Assembly: GCA_024704765.1 (NCBI GenBank) | Contig: JAKMXF010000088.1 | Location: forward strand, 1-64,000 | Direction of reading: 5' to 3' | DNA from: Oopsacas minuta | Lineage: Eukaryota; Porifera; Hexactinellida; Lyssacinosida; Leucopsacidae | Length of the DNA: 64,000 nucleotides | Shown here: one piece after another, positions 33,337-43,369 of the stretch | Numbering within the stretch: the first letter of the stretch is position 1 | Layout: each line of letters opens with the position of its first letter | The notes under the pieces: model-generated | The model's database searches: none | What the model was told of the DNA's origin: nothing | Seen by the model: only the letters and a program-made list of their open reading frames with translations | Program-made: the position numbers and the translations under genes

Positions 33337-34883
33337 TTATATGTTAGGAGACTCACAACAATTGCGACAATGAAAGTTATCGATGTCTTTGTCAATATCT
33401 TCAAGTTCTACACATGGTTTGTGGAACCATTTAAGATATTTGGGACATTCAATCATATTTTTTGAGGCGCAACTGGGTAGATGACACAAACACCATAACT
33501 TTATCTTTAAATCTGTCCCTAGATTTGTAGTCAGGCGAGATCGTAATACTATGCTTTCTATCTTAGGAAAGGGTGTTACAATTTCGCTGTTGAAACAATC
33601 AGTTAGGTCAGATCTCATTCTTGACTGTTTCCAGTATACTTGGGTTGGGTCGCCTCCCGTTGCTATTGTCAAACAGACTGCAGCTGCAAATAAACCACAA
33701 TCCGCCCACCTCTTTGCTGCTGAATAGGAGCAAGGGCGACTTTCAGCTCATGATCAGCATCATTCCCATATAGAAAGGTCAATTGCACAGCTAATTCACC
33801 AGATATTCTCCCAGTAGATAGCGAATCATATAAAGTTACATGCCCTTCAACATCAATACTGGAGCAAACCCAGTGAGGTGCGCTATCGTGATGCAGCTGT
33901 ATACTAGGACGAGGAACTTTGACGAATTGGCGATTCTAAGAATTAATTGAATATCAAATATTGACTTACAATTCAAAATTTAAACCGAGAAACTCACTTC
34001 GGAGAGAATAGTATCCTGAAGTTCCTGTAAATGGGGGAAATTCTTCTTAAGTAATGTCTACAAATAGATATATGGTTGAGGACATTTTCTAACATAACGG
34101 ATTGAATTTCAATGTATGATAAACTTACACAGAATGCATTAATGGTGGTGCCTGTTAGAAAAGTATTACGACTTGACAATTATGAAATTGACAAGTTTTT
34201 CTCATTTAAACTAATGGGAGGAGTGATTATTTGAATAGGATCCAATGGCTTAACTACGAGTAATGTCATCAGACGGGATGTTGGGGTAGGTGTTTGAGGA
34301 TCTGAAATAGGTTTGTTCGAAGCGATAACGGGTTACTGAAAAAGCTCATCGAAGGAATCATCACTAGCGAAATCAAGAGGAGATCCAGATCGGTCACGGT
34401 AGATATCATGTCGCGATGCTTGAGAAGAGCTTGGAGACTTCTGAGATTGAGGGCGAACTTAAACTCGCGCTTTCATAGAGTAATCCTTATATGACTCTAT
34501 TATCATACGCAGATGAATCTTACATGCGCTTTTTATGTTTTCGAAAGGGGCTCTTTCGGGCCAAAAAGGTGGTTTGAGAGAAGGATCATTCCAAAAAATA
34601 CCTTTCCCTAAAAATACAGAGATATATAATCAGTGACCCATATAATTATATAAATTCACACTGTTGACTTACTAGTTGACACTTTTATAATCGCAGAAAC
34701 AAGTCTTCGGAGTCCTTGTACATTATAGCCAGATATATCTCCATCTAATAGCTTGAGGATTTCGTGATCACGCGCAGGCTTTGATGACGCTGACGTACTT
34801 GTAGATATTTGGTTAGTCAGTAGAGTTCTTGATATTTCATAGCTATTCCCAGTGATATAGGATTGAAATTTTTCTGGACCCAA
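33337..34883 (-). pseudogene. Ulp1-like cysteine protease plus PHD finger, KDZ partner gene
   Basis: Read on the minus strand. An upstream exon, 34883-34672, ends KVST at a GTAAGT donor; the next begins after TTTTTAG at 34614 with GKGIFWNDPSLKPPFWPE and continues KSACKIHLRMI. At 33915-33690 is a Ulp1/SENP (C48) fold: APHWVCSS with the catalytic His near 33873, YDSL with the Asp, QQQ, then DCGLFAAA with the catalytic Cys at 33697-33699. The frame shifts by one or two bases between QQQRG and DCG, which separates the catalytic Cys. At 33480-33345 is a PHD finger (LWCLCHLPSC, MIECPKYLKWFHKPC, FHCRNC). Such proteases cut ubiquitin-like tags. The role in transposition is not known to me. Confidence 0.65.
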
Positions 34884-35259
34884 AGAGCCAAGCTTTCCAT
34901 GCCATGAAAATACAGCTCAGGCATATTCACCTGTAACTGAACGAAACTCAGACAATATGTCTGTCAGTACCATTATAGCATTACTCTTTGTCAATTGGGT
35001 ATCTTTGGCATTTTGGCTAATCAAGGGTACAGAAGGGGAAATCAAGAGGAAACACTCATTGAGTAGAGTATAAAATTAATTGAGAAACATATTTAGGGAA
35101 TTGCTAATAAAGGAAGTGGAAATAAGTAAAAATATTCAAATATAAATATCAGTACCTGCGGATTTAATTACACTATAATAGGATGTAATTTGAGAGCCTA
35201 CTTTTTTCCAAAATTCTAATTATATTTTAATGCAGCGCATGCGCTACTCATTTTAAATA

Positions 35260-36167
35260 TATGATCTTGTACACAATTCGCATCCATATATTAATCTCGC
35301 ATCAGATCATAGCCGGATGGCCGAATTCTTAACCGAGCGCCGGTAACGTAACCGGGCAGGTTGCGCACCGGGGGGAACATATATATATACATACAGATTA
35401 TTGAGTTTTAATTTTATCAATGTGAATTTACAAATTTTCATATTTAGAAACTTTGAAATGACAAAAACTACCTATTAAATCGACAAAAATTACCTACGCT
35501 AGTATAGGTATCATCCAAATGACGTCCCTCTTGGTACCATGGGGACAAAATTATAAGTTGTGTGCTCGGTTTTTTGCGGCTAACTTGACACTTTGTTTTT
35601 TTTGAAATGCCGATATTTGGTCTTATAACCAGGGACGTAGCCACGGGGACATGGGGAAGCAATTCCCACCTGACAAAATCTCGTGCGCCGGGGCATGACT
35701 CCTCTGCTAAACACGTGCGCCAGGGGTCCCCTTGGCAAAAATTAAACATTGTCAAACTTCGATTTTTTGAATCTTAGGCGCTCAAACATCGATGCACAGC
35801 CAGAAGGAGTGCAATATTGTGCAGTTGTACCAAGTTGTTTAGATGTTTATGTTTAGATAACATGATAATTTTTGTTACATAATTTTACTTATACTATTTA
35901 GTGAATACAAATTTACTCTGCTACATTAGTGATAATTATTTAGAATGGAGATGTTTTGTTACAAAACCTCAGTACTTTGTCTTACTTCACTCAGGCTACT
36001 TGTGTTTCGCTGTCCATAATTGCTTAATGATATATTTTGCTAAAATTTCCTGCACCAAGTCATTATCTTATTTTTTCTGGAAATTTCCTCTTTAATATTA
36101 ATTATGACGTCATTTAAATATTCATTTTGACTTCTATTACTATTATTTACCTTAATTATTTCCCTAC
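35260..36167. other. Intergenic; possible hAT end
   Basis: One hAT-like end, CAGGGACGTAGCCACGGG, starts near 35635 and resembles the 14412 MITE. I could not find the opposite end or a duplication. A short (AT)n tract is at 35380-35395. Otherwise nothing. Confidence 0.35.
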
Positions 36168-37155
36168 TTGACAATTAGCTCTGAAAATGACTCAATACGC
36201 GAAGAGGGAAATTGTGAGGACACTTCTACAATCCGGAAGCTTTTGCCCAAGAAAATCTTTGTTAATTGTGGAATTTTCTTAGCTACAGTTTACAATGTTA
36301 AACGCCGATTAGATGAAGGTGTACCGCTATCTCACCAAAAGGGGCGCAGGGAGACCCATAGCTTGCGATCTTCCATCAAACTGTCTGTTCTTCACCAGGT
36401 ACGATGTAAACCATACCTCTCTTTGCGAACATTAGCAAGTCGTACAGGTAATAAGGCTTCCTGTCAGACTGTCCGGGGAGTGTTGAAGGGCCAATCTTAT
36501 AACAAACCTTAGCCTGTCAGATCCCTATGCTGAGTGAAAAAAATCGCATGTACAGGATAGAATGGGCAAAAAGTGCAATACCTGAAGAAACAATGGGCCC
36601 AAACAATATTTCTTGACGAGTGTCAATCTGGCTCTCAATGGGAAGATTAAGGATGTGGACAAAATCCAAGAAAAAAAGGATCGCCCCAACACCGAAGCAT
36701 GTCCCAAAGATACACGTGTGGGCTGCATTCTCATCTATCCGTACATTCTCATTGTGCGTTTTCACTAACAATACGAACCATGAAATGTTTTCAGATATAA
36801 TGGAAGGATATTTGATAACTCAGGTACAGGTATATCATGAAAGTCACTGACGATTGGTGATGGATAATGATCCAAAACACACCTCGCAAAAGGTCCGCAC
36901 CTGGTTGGCACAAAATGTACCAAATCAGATTCCATGGCCTTCACAAAGTCCAGATCTTAACCCCATTGAAAATTTATTCGCATGGTGAAGTGAGAGATAC
37001 TTAAGCTAGGCCCAAGGACAATTCCAGAACTGAAACTCAATTTAGAAGTGGTCTGGAATCATATTCAACCAGATTTTCTCAAACCTTACTGGGAATCAAT
37101 GCCCAGAAGATTCCAACTAGTAGTAGAGAGCAACGGATATCCTATTAATTATTAA
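36168..37155 (+). pseudogene. Tc1-like transposase relic
   Basis: Plus-strand frames reconstruct a Tc1-family transposase. The first is an N-terminal helix-turn-helix part (YAKREIVRTLLQSG…). Later come pieces matching the core, the WIMIQNTP-type second-Asp region, and a segment near 36940-36985 resembling the [15 protein letters not shown] motif. Many frame changes and stops occur. No TIR pair was identified. Confidence 0.6.
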
Positions 37156-37229
37156 GATCTATTACTTTCTCTCAGTTTGGGGTATATATGGCAATGTATA
37201 CTGTAACTCTAATAATTTTCGGCTTAAGT

Positions 37230-37475
37230 GTATTTACAATTTCTTTTGAAATATTCATTACTTTTTGAAGCATTTTATATTTTGAAAATTCAACGAAGAA
37301 GTTAGACTAGGGTCACTTCAGTCACTAATTTGACTCACTTATACTCATCAGATTTAAACGAAATTAGTATCATTGGAAAGAAGAGAGTTGAACGTTTAAA
37401 GTAATATGTTTCGATTTTAAAAACATTTACTTTTTGCTACTTTTTTGGTTAAAAATTTTAGTGCTATGACTCCCT
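37230..37475. repeat. Inverted repeat arm L, partner at 47925-48160
   Basis: Shared text includes GACTAGGGTCACTTCAGTC and CATTGGAAAGAAGAGAGTTG. Its reverse complement at 47925-48160 is about 90% similar by eye. The Gypsy relic and both nested insertions lie between the arms. Confidence 0.8.
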
Positions 37476-37479
37476 TGAA

Positions 37480-38140
37480 TTTACCCACCTAAAAGTCAGA
37501 ATTCGATTCTGAAATTATGTATACATACTTTAGTGATATGGACGTTTATGAAAATTAAATTACATTAAAAAAATATTAATAACTCGCGGAGCTAGAGGAA
37601 TTCAAATTTTAAATCGGGGGTGAGAGTGGTAGGAGATTAATCATATTCTACATAAAGTAGGGTCAATTCAAACTCATGTTTCTTACCCTAAATCCGAATA
37701 TATTTCAATTATTTTTATGGTAATCGATAATTGAGATATAGACGTTTATAACAATAGCGATATTTTCGTGAAACACTAAAAATTATCACCAGCAACGGCC
37801 TGCAAAAATCGATAAATTCTCACGTTTTTGTGTATTACGAATTCTAACTTTGAGATCAATTCCTGAAGTTATTTCTCATCAGAATCCCTTCAAATTTTAT
37901 GGATACCTTCTTTCGTAACTTATAATTCAATTTCCTTAAAAAAAACAGGGGGTCGCTAGTACTTTTTGTAAACATTTGATGGTAATATATTTTGAGGGTT
38001 CATTTTCACTTGGAGTCAATGTTAACCTTAATTCTTGTGGATACTGTTATCCGCGTATAGATCTTTAATAGAGAATTCGTATTAAGATTAACTACCAATT
38101 ATACTAAACTGATTAACTAAGTACTAGTAGCTCTCTAGCG
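37480..38140. repeat. Degenerate satellite-like sequence
   Basis: Diverged copies of a unit of about 160-180 bp. TGGACGTTTATGAAAAT near 37538 recurs as TAGACGTTTATAACAAT near 37739. No gene seen. Confidence 0.4.
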
Positions 38141-38159
38141 AGCTTATGGGTTCCTATGA

Positions 38160-38459
38160 TCTATAACATCACCGCCTACTTTATGGGGTTCTGCTTTTCT
38201 CCTGCTACTTCCGCCTCCAGCCTGTGGGTACCTGTTCCCATTCTACGAAGTCTTCATACGTCTTTCCCTTAAGCTTCCTTCTGGGATACCGCCCGACATT
38301 GGCCTCCATATCCTCGACGTCCCTTGGGATCTCTGCTGTGTCCCTATCACTGGCCGCATTCTCGGCGATTCCGGTACTAATCGCTGTCTTAGGAGTAACC
38401 TCCTCTTCTCCTCCGTAACTTGTTCCTCCGTTTCGTTGGGGGTATACTATAACCGGTGA
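38160..38459 (-). pseudogene. Gypsy integrase C-terminal tail beyond the insertion
   Basis: Continues the retro-element ORF on the other side of the RAG1-like insertion. A low-complexity acidic/basic tail containing YPRRKLKGKTYEDFVEWE has no catalytic motif. Confidence 0.5.
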
Positions 38460-38464
38460 GGGCC
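38460..38464. repeat. Target-site duplication GGGCC, left
   Basis: Five-base GC-rich direct repeat next to the left TIR, identical to 41743-41747. Five-base GC-rich duplications are the rule for Transib and RAG transposition. Confidence 0.92.
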
Positions 38465-38496
38465 CACAGTGGCACACCCCCTGGAAATTGGTCAAA
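38465..38496. promoter_or_regulatory. Left TIR with heptamer and CCTGGAA box
   Basis: CACAGTG heptamer (38465-38471), GCAC common to both ends, then CCTGGAA at TIR positions 16-22. An A-rich TCAAAATTT follows at 28-36. These are the expected transposase binding and cutting sites. Confidence 0.7.
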
Positions 38497-39539
38497 ATTT
38501 CAATCCGATATTTAGTTACCATTTAAAGTTCATTGGAAAGAGAAATATCCAATTACTTGAAATATCTAAAATTGTTATGATCCATCATTTAGTTTAGGAA
38601 CAACTGGAATGTGTATAAGCATTACAATTTCTTGCTCAGAAATTATTCTTGAAAACCACAGATATTCATTTATATCAATGAACTTAAATTCCAGTATCTA
38701 AGCAACTAATACATTCCAAAGACTTCATTCCATTGCATTTTCGACTACTCTCTTATTATAGTGATTATATAAGCGGAGTTCAAATAATAAATCCTTAAAA
38801 TAGCTCAAATATTTTGATAAATTTTTCTGTTAGATATTTCTGTCGTCACTCAACTTCGAAGTCTCATAACTTCATCTGTCGCGTTCTGTCAAGTTGTCTC
38901 CTTAGTTTTATAATATAGCATTTTTAATTCTCTATAAAATACAACAATTTCCAGGTTCCCGAAAATTCGCGCAAATTTAGTTTCAATCGCATGAACTTTT
39001 TAATTTATCTAATATTTAAAAAATTCTCTTTTCACAATTTATATAAATATTATGGTTGCTTAGCGATATAATCAAAACGTAAAGTTATTTACATTTTATG
39101 TTTGTGTTTACAAAATTCAGCTTGTAATTAATATAAATAAATGTTCCCATCACGTATTTTTACAAAGATTCCATTAAAAAATCAACACTCTTCTACTGTA
39201 AGAAAAAGTTTCGTCAAAAGTTCCTTAATTCTTAGATTTCAGAATGTATTTATAAGCTTGTAAAACAAACATGCATATATATATATAATCTTACTTTTTG
39301 CCCTGTATTTACAATATTGTTAATAAATAATATATTAATTATCTAGAAATGAACAACCTTCAAGCTTTTCAGTTTTATTGTGAGCATAAAATACTTAGCA
39401 CCCTTTCAACGCAGACCAATTTATTTCAACTCATGGTTTTGATCGAGATCAGCAAAATTTCTTTCGTCTGAAGTTCAATGATATTCAAAAAGAGAGAGCC
39501 TCTTTTCATAAATATTCGGACCTTGATACTTGGAATTCC

Positions 39540-41456
39540 ATGTGCTTCTGTCCTCTGCCAAAGAAGCCTAGGTTAAGTGCCTCTTCTTCATTAACCATTA
39601 ACTTTGAAGAAGACTTTAATCTTTCAAAAAAGAAATCGCTCGCTGACTTAACGACCAAAGGTTTGAGAAATCGGCTCTCTTCTCTTAAGTCTCACCTCGA
39701 ATCAGTCGCTGAAAACGAGCATGTATCTCCAAAGACTCTTGCAACTTATCTCTTACTACTTTGTTGCAATGAGGAGCAGGACATGAATAGTGCCAATGTT
39801 TGTAAAGAGATACTCGAGAAGGGAAACTCATCTCCTATCTATCCACAATTATCACTTGATAAATCTGCCTTTCTTTTCGATTCGCTTGAGATCGGTAAAA
39901 CTAAGTATTTAGAACTTCGGCGTACGTTACTATCTGAAGATCTCAAGTTACCAGGCTACAATAGTGTAACTAAACTTCGGGCTCAAATTAATTTGCTGGA
40001 TGAGGTGCGTATAATTCATAGAGAATTTCCATGTGGAGTAGGTATTTCTTACACCAGACTACTCACCCATACAGTTGAACGAATTGTATCTAACTTAAGT
40101 CCTGATACCCTTGTCTATCCGCTGAAAGTTCGAGTATCCGATGGCTTAGGTAGATCTGGGTGTCATCGAGTTTACCAGCAAGCTATATCTAACCCTGACC
40201 TCTCGACTAAAACCTTCATTTTATTTGGTTTCAAGGTTAACGCAATCATAAATGCAAATGATGATATCCTATGGAAACCTCATCATCCAAATTCGCCATT
40301 TTGCACTCGACCAGTTGCCCTCTTAGCCCTTCCAGAAAATGAAGAGAGTGTCAAGTTTTTAATGGACTCATTAATAAATAACGAAACTTCAACTATTGAA
40401 GAGAGTGGTTTGTGTTTACACAATGGAAATGCAGAGGTCAAGATCATTAGATCTCATTTCGATACAAAGATGGCAAAAATCTTAAGCGGTGCTGGTGGTG
40501 CTAATTGTCAAATGTGTACTGCTACGTTCCAACAGATACACGATATTAGCATAGTTCAAAATGGCTTTCCCATAAATAGAACTATCCGTGATGCACTTGA
40601 TGTATTTGATGAGGTTGATGAGGAAGAATTTTTATCTTTGCCAACAAATCAAAGGTTCAATTTAACACACAAACCGATCTCAGAAAAAGATATCATATCA
40701 GCTTCTCCTCTACATGCATATTTGAGAACATTTAGTTGGTTCCTATTATTGATTTGCCATTTACAGTGTGGTGCTATTCAAAAATGGTCACCAACTTCGC
40801 CAATAATTCTTGAGGTCAAGAAATTTATTACTAGCCTTATTGAAGAAAAACTTAGTATATCCATTGACACACCATCAGTCCAAGGAGGAACCACCACAAC
40901 CGGAAATGTTGTTCGGAGATGCTTCACACGTAGCGATGATACTGTGCAAGATTTTCTCTATTGGGTATTGACGGTTGTTCCTCAAGAGACACATCAAGTT
41001 GTCACTACAATCTTTAATAATTTGAGTGCTATCCTGAGATTGTATAATAGCAACAGGAAAGTGGATACTGAAGGCCTTGATAATGTATGCCGAGAGACTT
41101 ACGAATCCATTTTAACCAATTTTTCATGGGCACATGTAACCTCAACTTTACATAAACTTCTAGCCCATGCACCACAAATAATTGCAGATCATAACGATGG
41201 GTTTGGCTTAGAAGATTTGTCTGAAGAAGGCCTTGAATCTTGCAATAAATTGGTCAGGCGATACCGTGAGAGACTCTCAAGAAAATTTAGCTTTGAAGAC
41301 AACGTTAAAGATGTGTTCGTCAGGCTTATCTCTCAAAGTGATCCAATATTAGCATCATTTCGTAATATTACCACAAACGATTCGGAGCCAGATCTATCTG
41401 AGTTAAAGAGCTGTCAAGATATTTTGGTGAATTCTCTAATTATAAATACGTTGTAG
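39540..41456 (+). CDS. RAG1-like transposase (638 codons, intact)
   Basis: This is a DDE recombinase of the RAG1/Transib family; it would cut at CACAGTG ends and insert with 5 bp duplications. Key positions: D201 in VSDGLG (mouse RAG1 D600), D308 in SHFDTKMAK (D708), C323/C326 in CQMC (zinc Cys 727/730), H538/H543 in HKLLAH (His 937/942) and E566 in GLESCNKL (E962). The stretch from HKLLAH through NKLVRRYRE to SFEDNVKDVF follows the RAG1 C-terminal core almost position by position. The LPGY at 137-140 matches RAG1 LPGY. No RING or zinc-finger N-terminal domain is seen. The ATG choice is uncertain: the same frame is open back to 39399, with FRLKFNDIQKERASF upstream, so a further 5' exon or start is likely. 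Confidence 0.92.
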   Translation: MCFCPLPKKPRLSASSSLTINFEEDFNLSKKKSLADLTTKGLRNRLSSLKSHLESVAENEHVSPKTLATYLLLLCCNEEQDMNSANVCKEILEKGNSSPIYPQLSLDKSAFLFDSLEIGKTKYLELRRTLLSEDLKLPGYNSVTKLRAQINLLDEVRIIHREFPCGVGISYTRLLTHTVERIVSNLSPDTLVYPLKVRVSDGLGRSGCHRVYQQAISNPDLSTKTFILFGFKVNAIINANDDILWKPHHPNSPFCTRPVALLALPENEESVKFLMDSLINNETSTIEESGLCLHNGNAEVKIIRSHFDTKMAKILSGAGGANCQMCTATFQQIHDISIVQNGFPINRTIRDALDVFDEVDEEEFLSLPTNQRFNLTHKPISEKDIISASPLHAYLRTFSWFLLLICHLQCGAIQKWSPTSPIILEVKKFITSLIEEKLSISIDTPSVQGGTTTTGNVVRRCFTRSDDTVQDFLYWVLTVVPQETHQVVTTIFNNLSAILRLYNSNRKVDTEGLDNVCRETYESILTNFSWAHVTSTLHKLLAHAPQIIADHNDGFGLEDLSEEGLESCNKLVRRYRERLSRKFSFEDNVKDVFVRLISQSDPILASFRNITTNDSEPDLSELKSCQDILVNSLIINTL

Positions 41457-41710
41457 TTTGTAGTTCAATGTACATTAAATAGTGTTAATAATATCAAAAC
41501 ATAAAACATTTAATTTCTGAACCTATAGTTCACAAATTGGCTTAATTAAAATCGATAAAAAAATCAAAATATTTTGAATGTGACAATGACGTCATTACTT
41601 TCACACCCAAAGACTTAGAAAAAATCTAGTTACGTCAATCGATTCCTTGGGTACGATTCCCCATATGTCAATAATATAGTTTAATACGTTATCTAGTACC
41701 CTAATACCTA

Positions 41711-41742
41711 CTTCCAGGTTTTAGCCATTTCGTGCCACTGTG
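41711..41742. promoter_or_regulatory. Right TIR with heptamer, nonamer-like and CCTGGAA boxes
   Basis: Read inward from 41742: CACAGTG heptamer, GCAC, then GCTAAAACC at positions 18-26 (7 of 9 matches to the RSS nonamer ACAAAAACC), overlapping CCTGGAA at 25-31. CCTGGAA lies nine bases further in than at the left end. Confidence 0.65.
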
Positions 41743-41747
41743 GGGCC
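41743..41747. repeat. Target-site duplication GGGCC, right
   Basis: Perfect copy of 38460-38464, directly after the right TIR. Confidence 0.92.
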
Positions 41748-42500
41748 CTTCATACTTCCTACAGCGATTCAAGTGTATCCACTTCTTGCTTCGGCCACAG
41801 ACAACTTGAACTACTACACCTCGTCTTTCGAGGACCTCGAACGGCCCCTCAAATTTACATCTAGGGAATCTGTGCGCTGTTCTTTTTTAATCAATACCCA
41901 GTCCCCCTCACTATGTCTGAGTTAGACGTTTCTTGCTTTTATCGTAATTTTCCTTGGTGACCCTTCGGCTGTCCCCATGATTTCTCCTCGCGATTTCAAT
42001 CAACTCCTCCTTCTTTTCCACTAACCTTTGGAGATACTGCTTGTTGGGTGGGTCTGCGTTATCTGTGGTAATTAGCATATCGATTGGTGATCTGGGTTGA
42101 CGACCAAATGCCAACATGTGTGGGGACACCTTGCTGGACGCGTTGTCTAGGTTATTTCATTAGGATGTGACTTCTGGTAGCAAGGAAGGCCACGATCTCT
42201 TTTCTAAATCACGCTCTAACATCAAGCAACGTATAACCTGTTAGACCAACCGATATGCTTTTCAGCCATACCATCTGCCTTTGGATGGTAGGATGTGGTG
42301 TGACGCTTGTCAATTCCTAGGTCGTTGCATAACTCGTGTATCGCCAGGCAGTCTACATTCTTCCCCTGGTAGGTGAGTACAACTCTCGGTACGCCGTGCC
42401 CCCGATATACCCTCCCCTCCAGGAATGCTTGGGTGACCGACTTGGCAGTTTGATCCTTTAATGGTACCGCCTCAATATAATGTGAAATAGGTCCACCATA
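41748..42500 (-). pseudogene. Gypsy integrase, degenerate
   Basis: Reading minus, VPLKDQTAKSV, then GVPRVVLTYQGKN (the expected SDQG catalytic Asp is changed to Tyr), then TTSYHPKADGMAEKHIG (the Glu region is kept). MLAFGRQPRSPID and the C-terminal part follow. It is cut by the RAG1-like transposon at 41742/41743. Confidence 0.7.
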
Positions 42501-42632
42501 AGTAAGAAATACCTGTGGTCGCCATCAGCCCACGGTAATGTTCCGATGTCCATTTCTGCTTAGGTACTCTAGTAGTTGGTTCTGGGTTCCAGGTTAATAT
42601 CGAATTTGGTACAGTATTTCTTCCAATTCCAA

Positions 42633-42968
42633 CTACCATGGAGCGAATGTGTGGCGGGGAACCCTCTGTCCCCTCAGCCACTGGAGAGGGTTATTTTCCG
42701 TCAATAAAATCACTCCTGGAATGGACTTGATGTATAAGTCCCATTTCCTAGTGGCCGCAACTAATGCCCACGCCTCGAGCTGTCCAGCGCTGTAGTTCTT
42801 TTGTGAGCTCGACAAGGCGCATGAGAAGAATTTAGTTGGCCTCAAAGTACCCGATTCTCTGTCCTTCTGCGATATGACTGCTGCAACTCCCTCAGAACTA
42901 GCGTCGGCTTCAATGTAGATTTCTCTCTCCCAATCTTGGAAAGCAAGACAGATTGGGTGTCCCACCAA
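42633..42968 (-). pseudogene. Gypsy RNase H-like domain
   Basis: The minus-strand frame contains the RNase H entry EADASSEGVAAV (first acidic residue kept) and NNPLQWL, where the family has a D before HNPL. It is separated from the RT by the nested hAT and by frame changes. Confidence 0.7.
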
Positions 42969-43369
42969 GTTCCTCCGTAGTGTGTCAAACGCTTTCTGAT
43001 GCTCTTCCTCCCATGCCCAACTTGTGCTGCTGTTTGTGAGGGTATAGAGTGGTTGTGCAATCCGAGCTCATTTTGGGATGTAACTCCGATAGTAATTCAG
43101 ACTCCCTACAAATCTTTGCAGCTATGTCAGAGACCGCATAGGCGGTCCCAGGATTTGAAAAAGGGGGGTCTATTTTTACAAAGTTCCAGACGCAATTTCT
43201 GAGGATAAAAGATTTATAATATTTGCTATGAATATACTTGCATATTATAAATGTAAGTTTTTAATCGTATCTAGTCAAATTACACATAACCGGAAAATTT
43301 TCTTCTTTGGTTTTTTTCTATGAATTTCAAGCAAATATAGTTAAGTTTATATCCATACTATGATGTATA

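Larger units (their letters stand above)
29944..35258. mobile_element. KDZ (Zisupton-type) DNA transposon, about 5.3 kb, two convergent genes
   Basis: Ends share ATTTAAAA followed within two bases by GAGTAGCGCATGCGCTGCAT, at 29944-29974 and, inverted, 35229-35258. On the left a second related copy (GAGTAGCACATGCGCTACAT) follows at 29975-29995. Between the ends, a plus-strand KDZ transposase (30193-33329) faces a minus-strand Ulp1-protease/PHD protein (33337-34883), with only a few bases between their 3' ends. No clear target duplication was found. KDZ elements with Ulp1 proteases are known from animals, fungi and algae. Confidence 0.75.
38465..41742 (+). mobile_element. Complete RAG1-like / Transib-superfamily transposon (3278 bp)
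   Basis: Both ends are CACAGTGGCAC, an 11 bp perfect inverted repeat (38465-38475; 41732-41742). The first seven bases equal the V(D)J recombination signal heptamer CACAGTG. Identical GGGCC duplications flank it. The target is the integrase part of a Gypsy relic, whose coding sequence continues on both sides. A single plus-strand gene (39540-41456, possibly with an upstream exon) fills the middle. The 5' kilobase and 3' 280 bp show no other ORF; no kelch-repeat RAG2-like gene is seen. Identical duplications and an intact ORF suggest recent insertion. Confidence 0.92.

Noticed and set aside
35313-35378. tRNA-like GC-rich stretch with possible A and B boxes
   Set aside because: It does not fold into a cloverleaf that I can draw, the B-box-like GGTTGCGCACC is poor and no SINE body was found.
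35635-35720. Further hAT MITE beginning CAGGGACGTAGCCACGG
   Set aside because: Only one end is visible; no matching inverted end or 8 bp duplication was found.
38476-39399. RAG2-like gene in the 5' part of the RAG1-like element
   Set aside because: All frames are full of stops; no kelch-type repeat or PHD is visible on either strand.
40690-40740. ASPLHAYLRTF as the second catalytic site of the RAG1-like enzyme, which would have lacked the Asp
   Set aside because: Counting back from RAG1 C727 places D708 before the CxxC pair. The matching residue here is D308 in SHFDTK, so the triad is complete.
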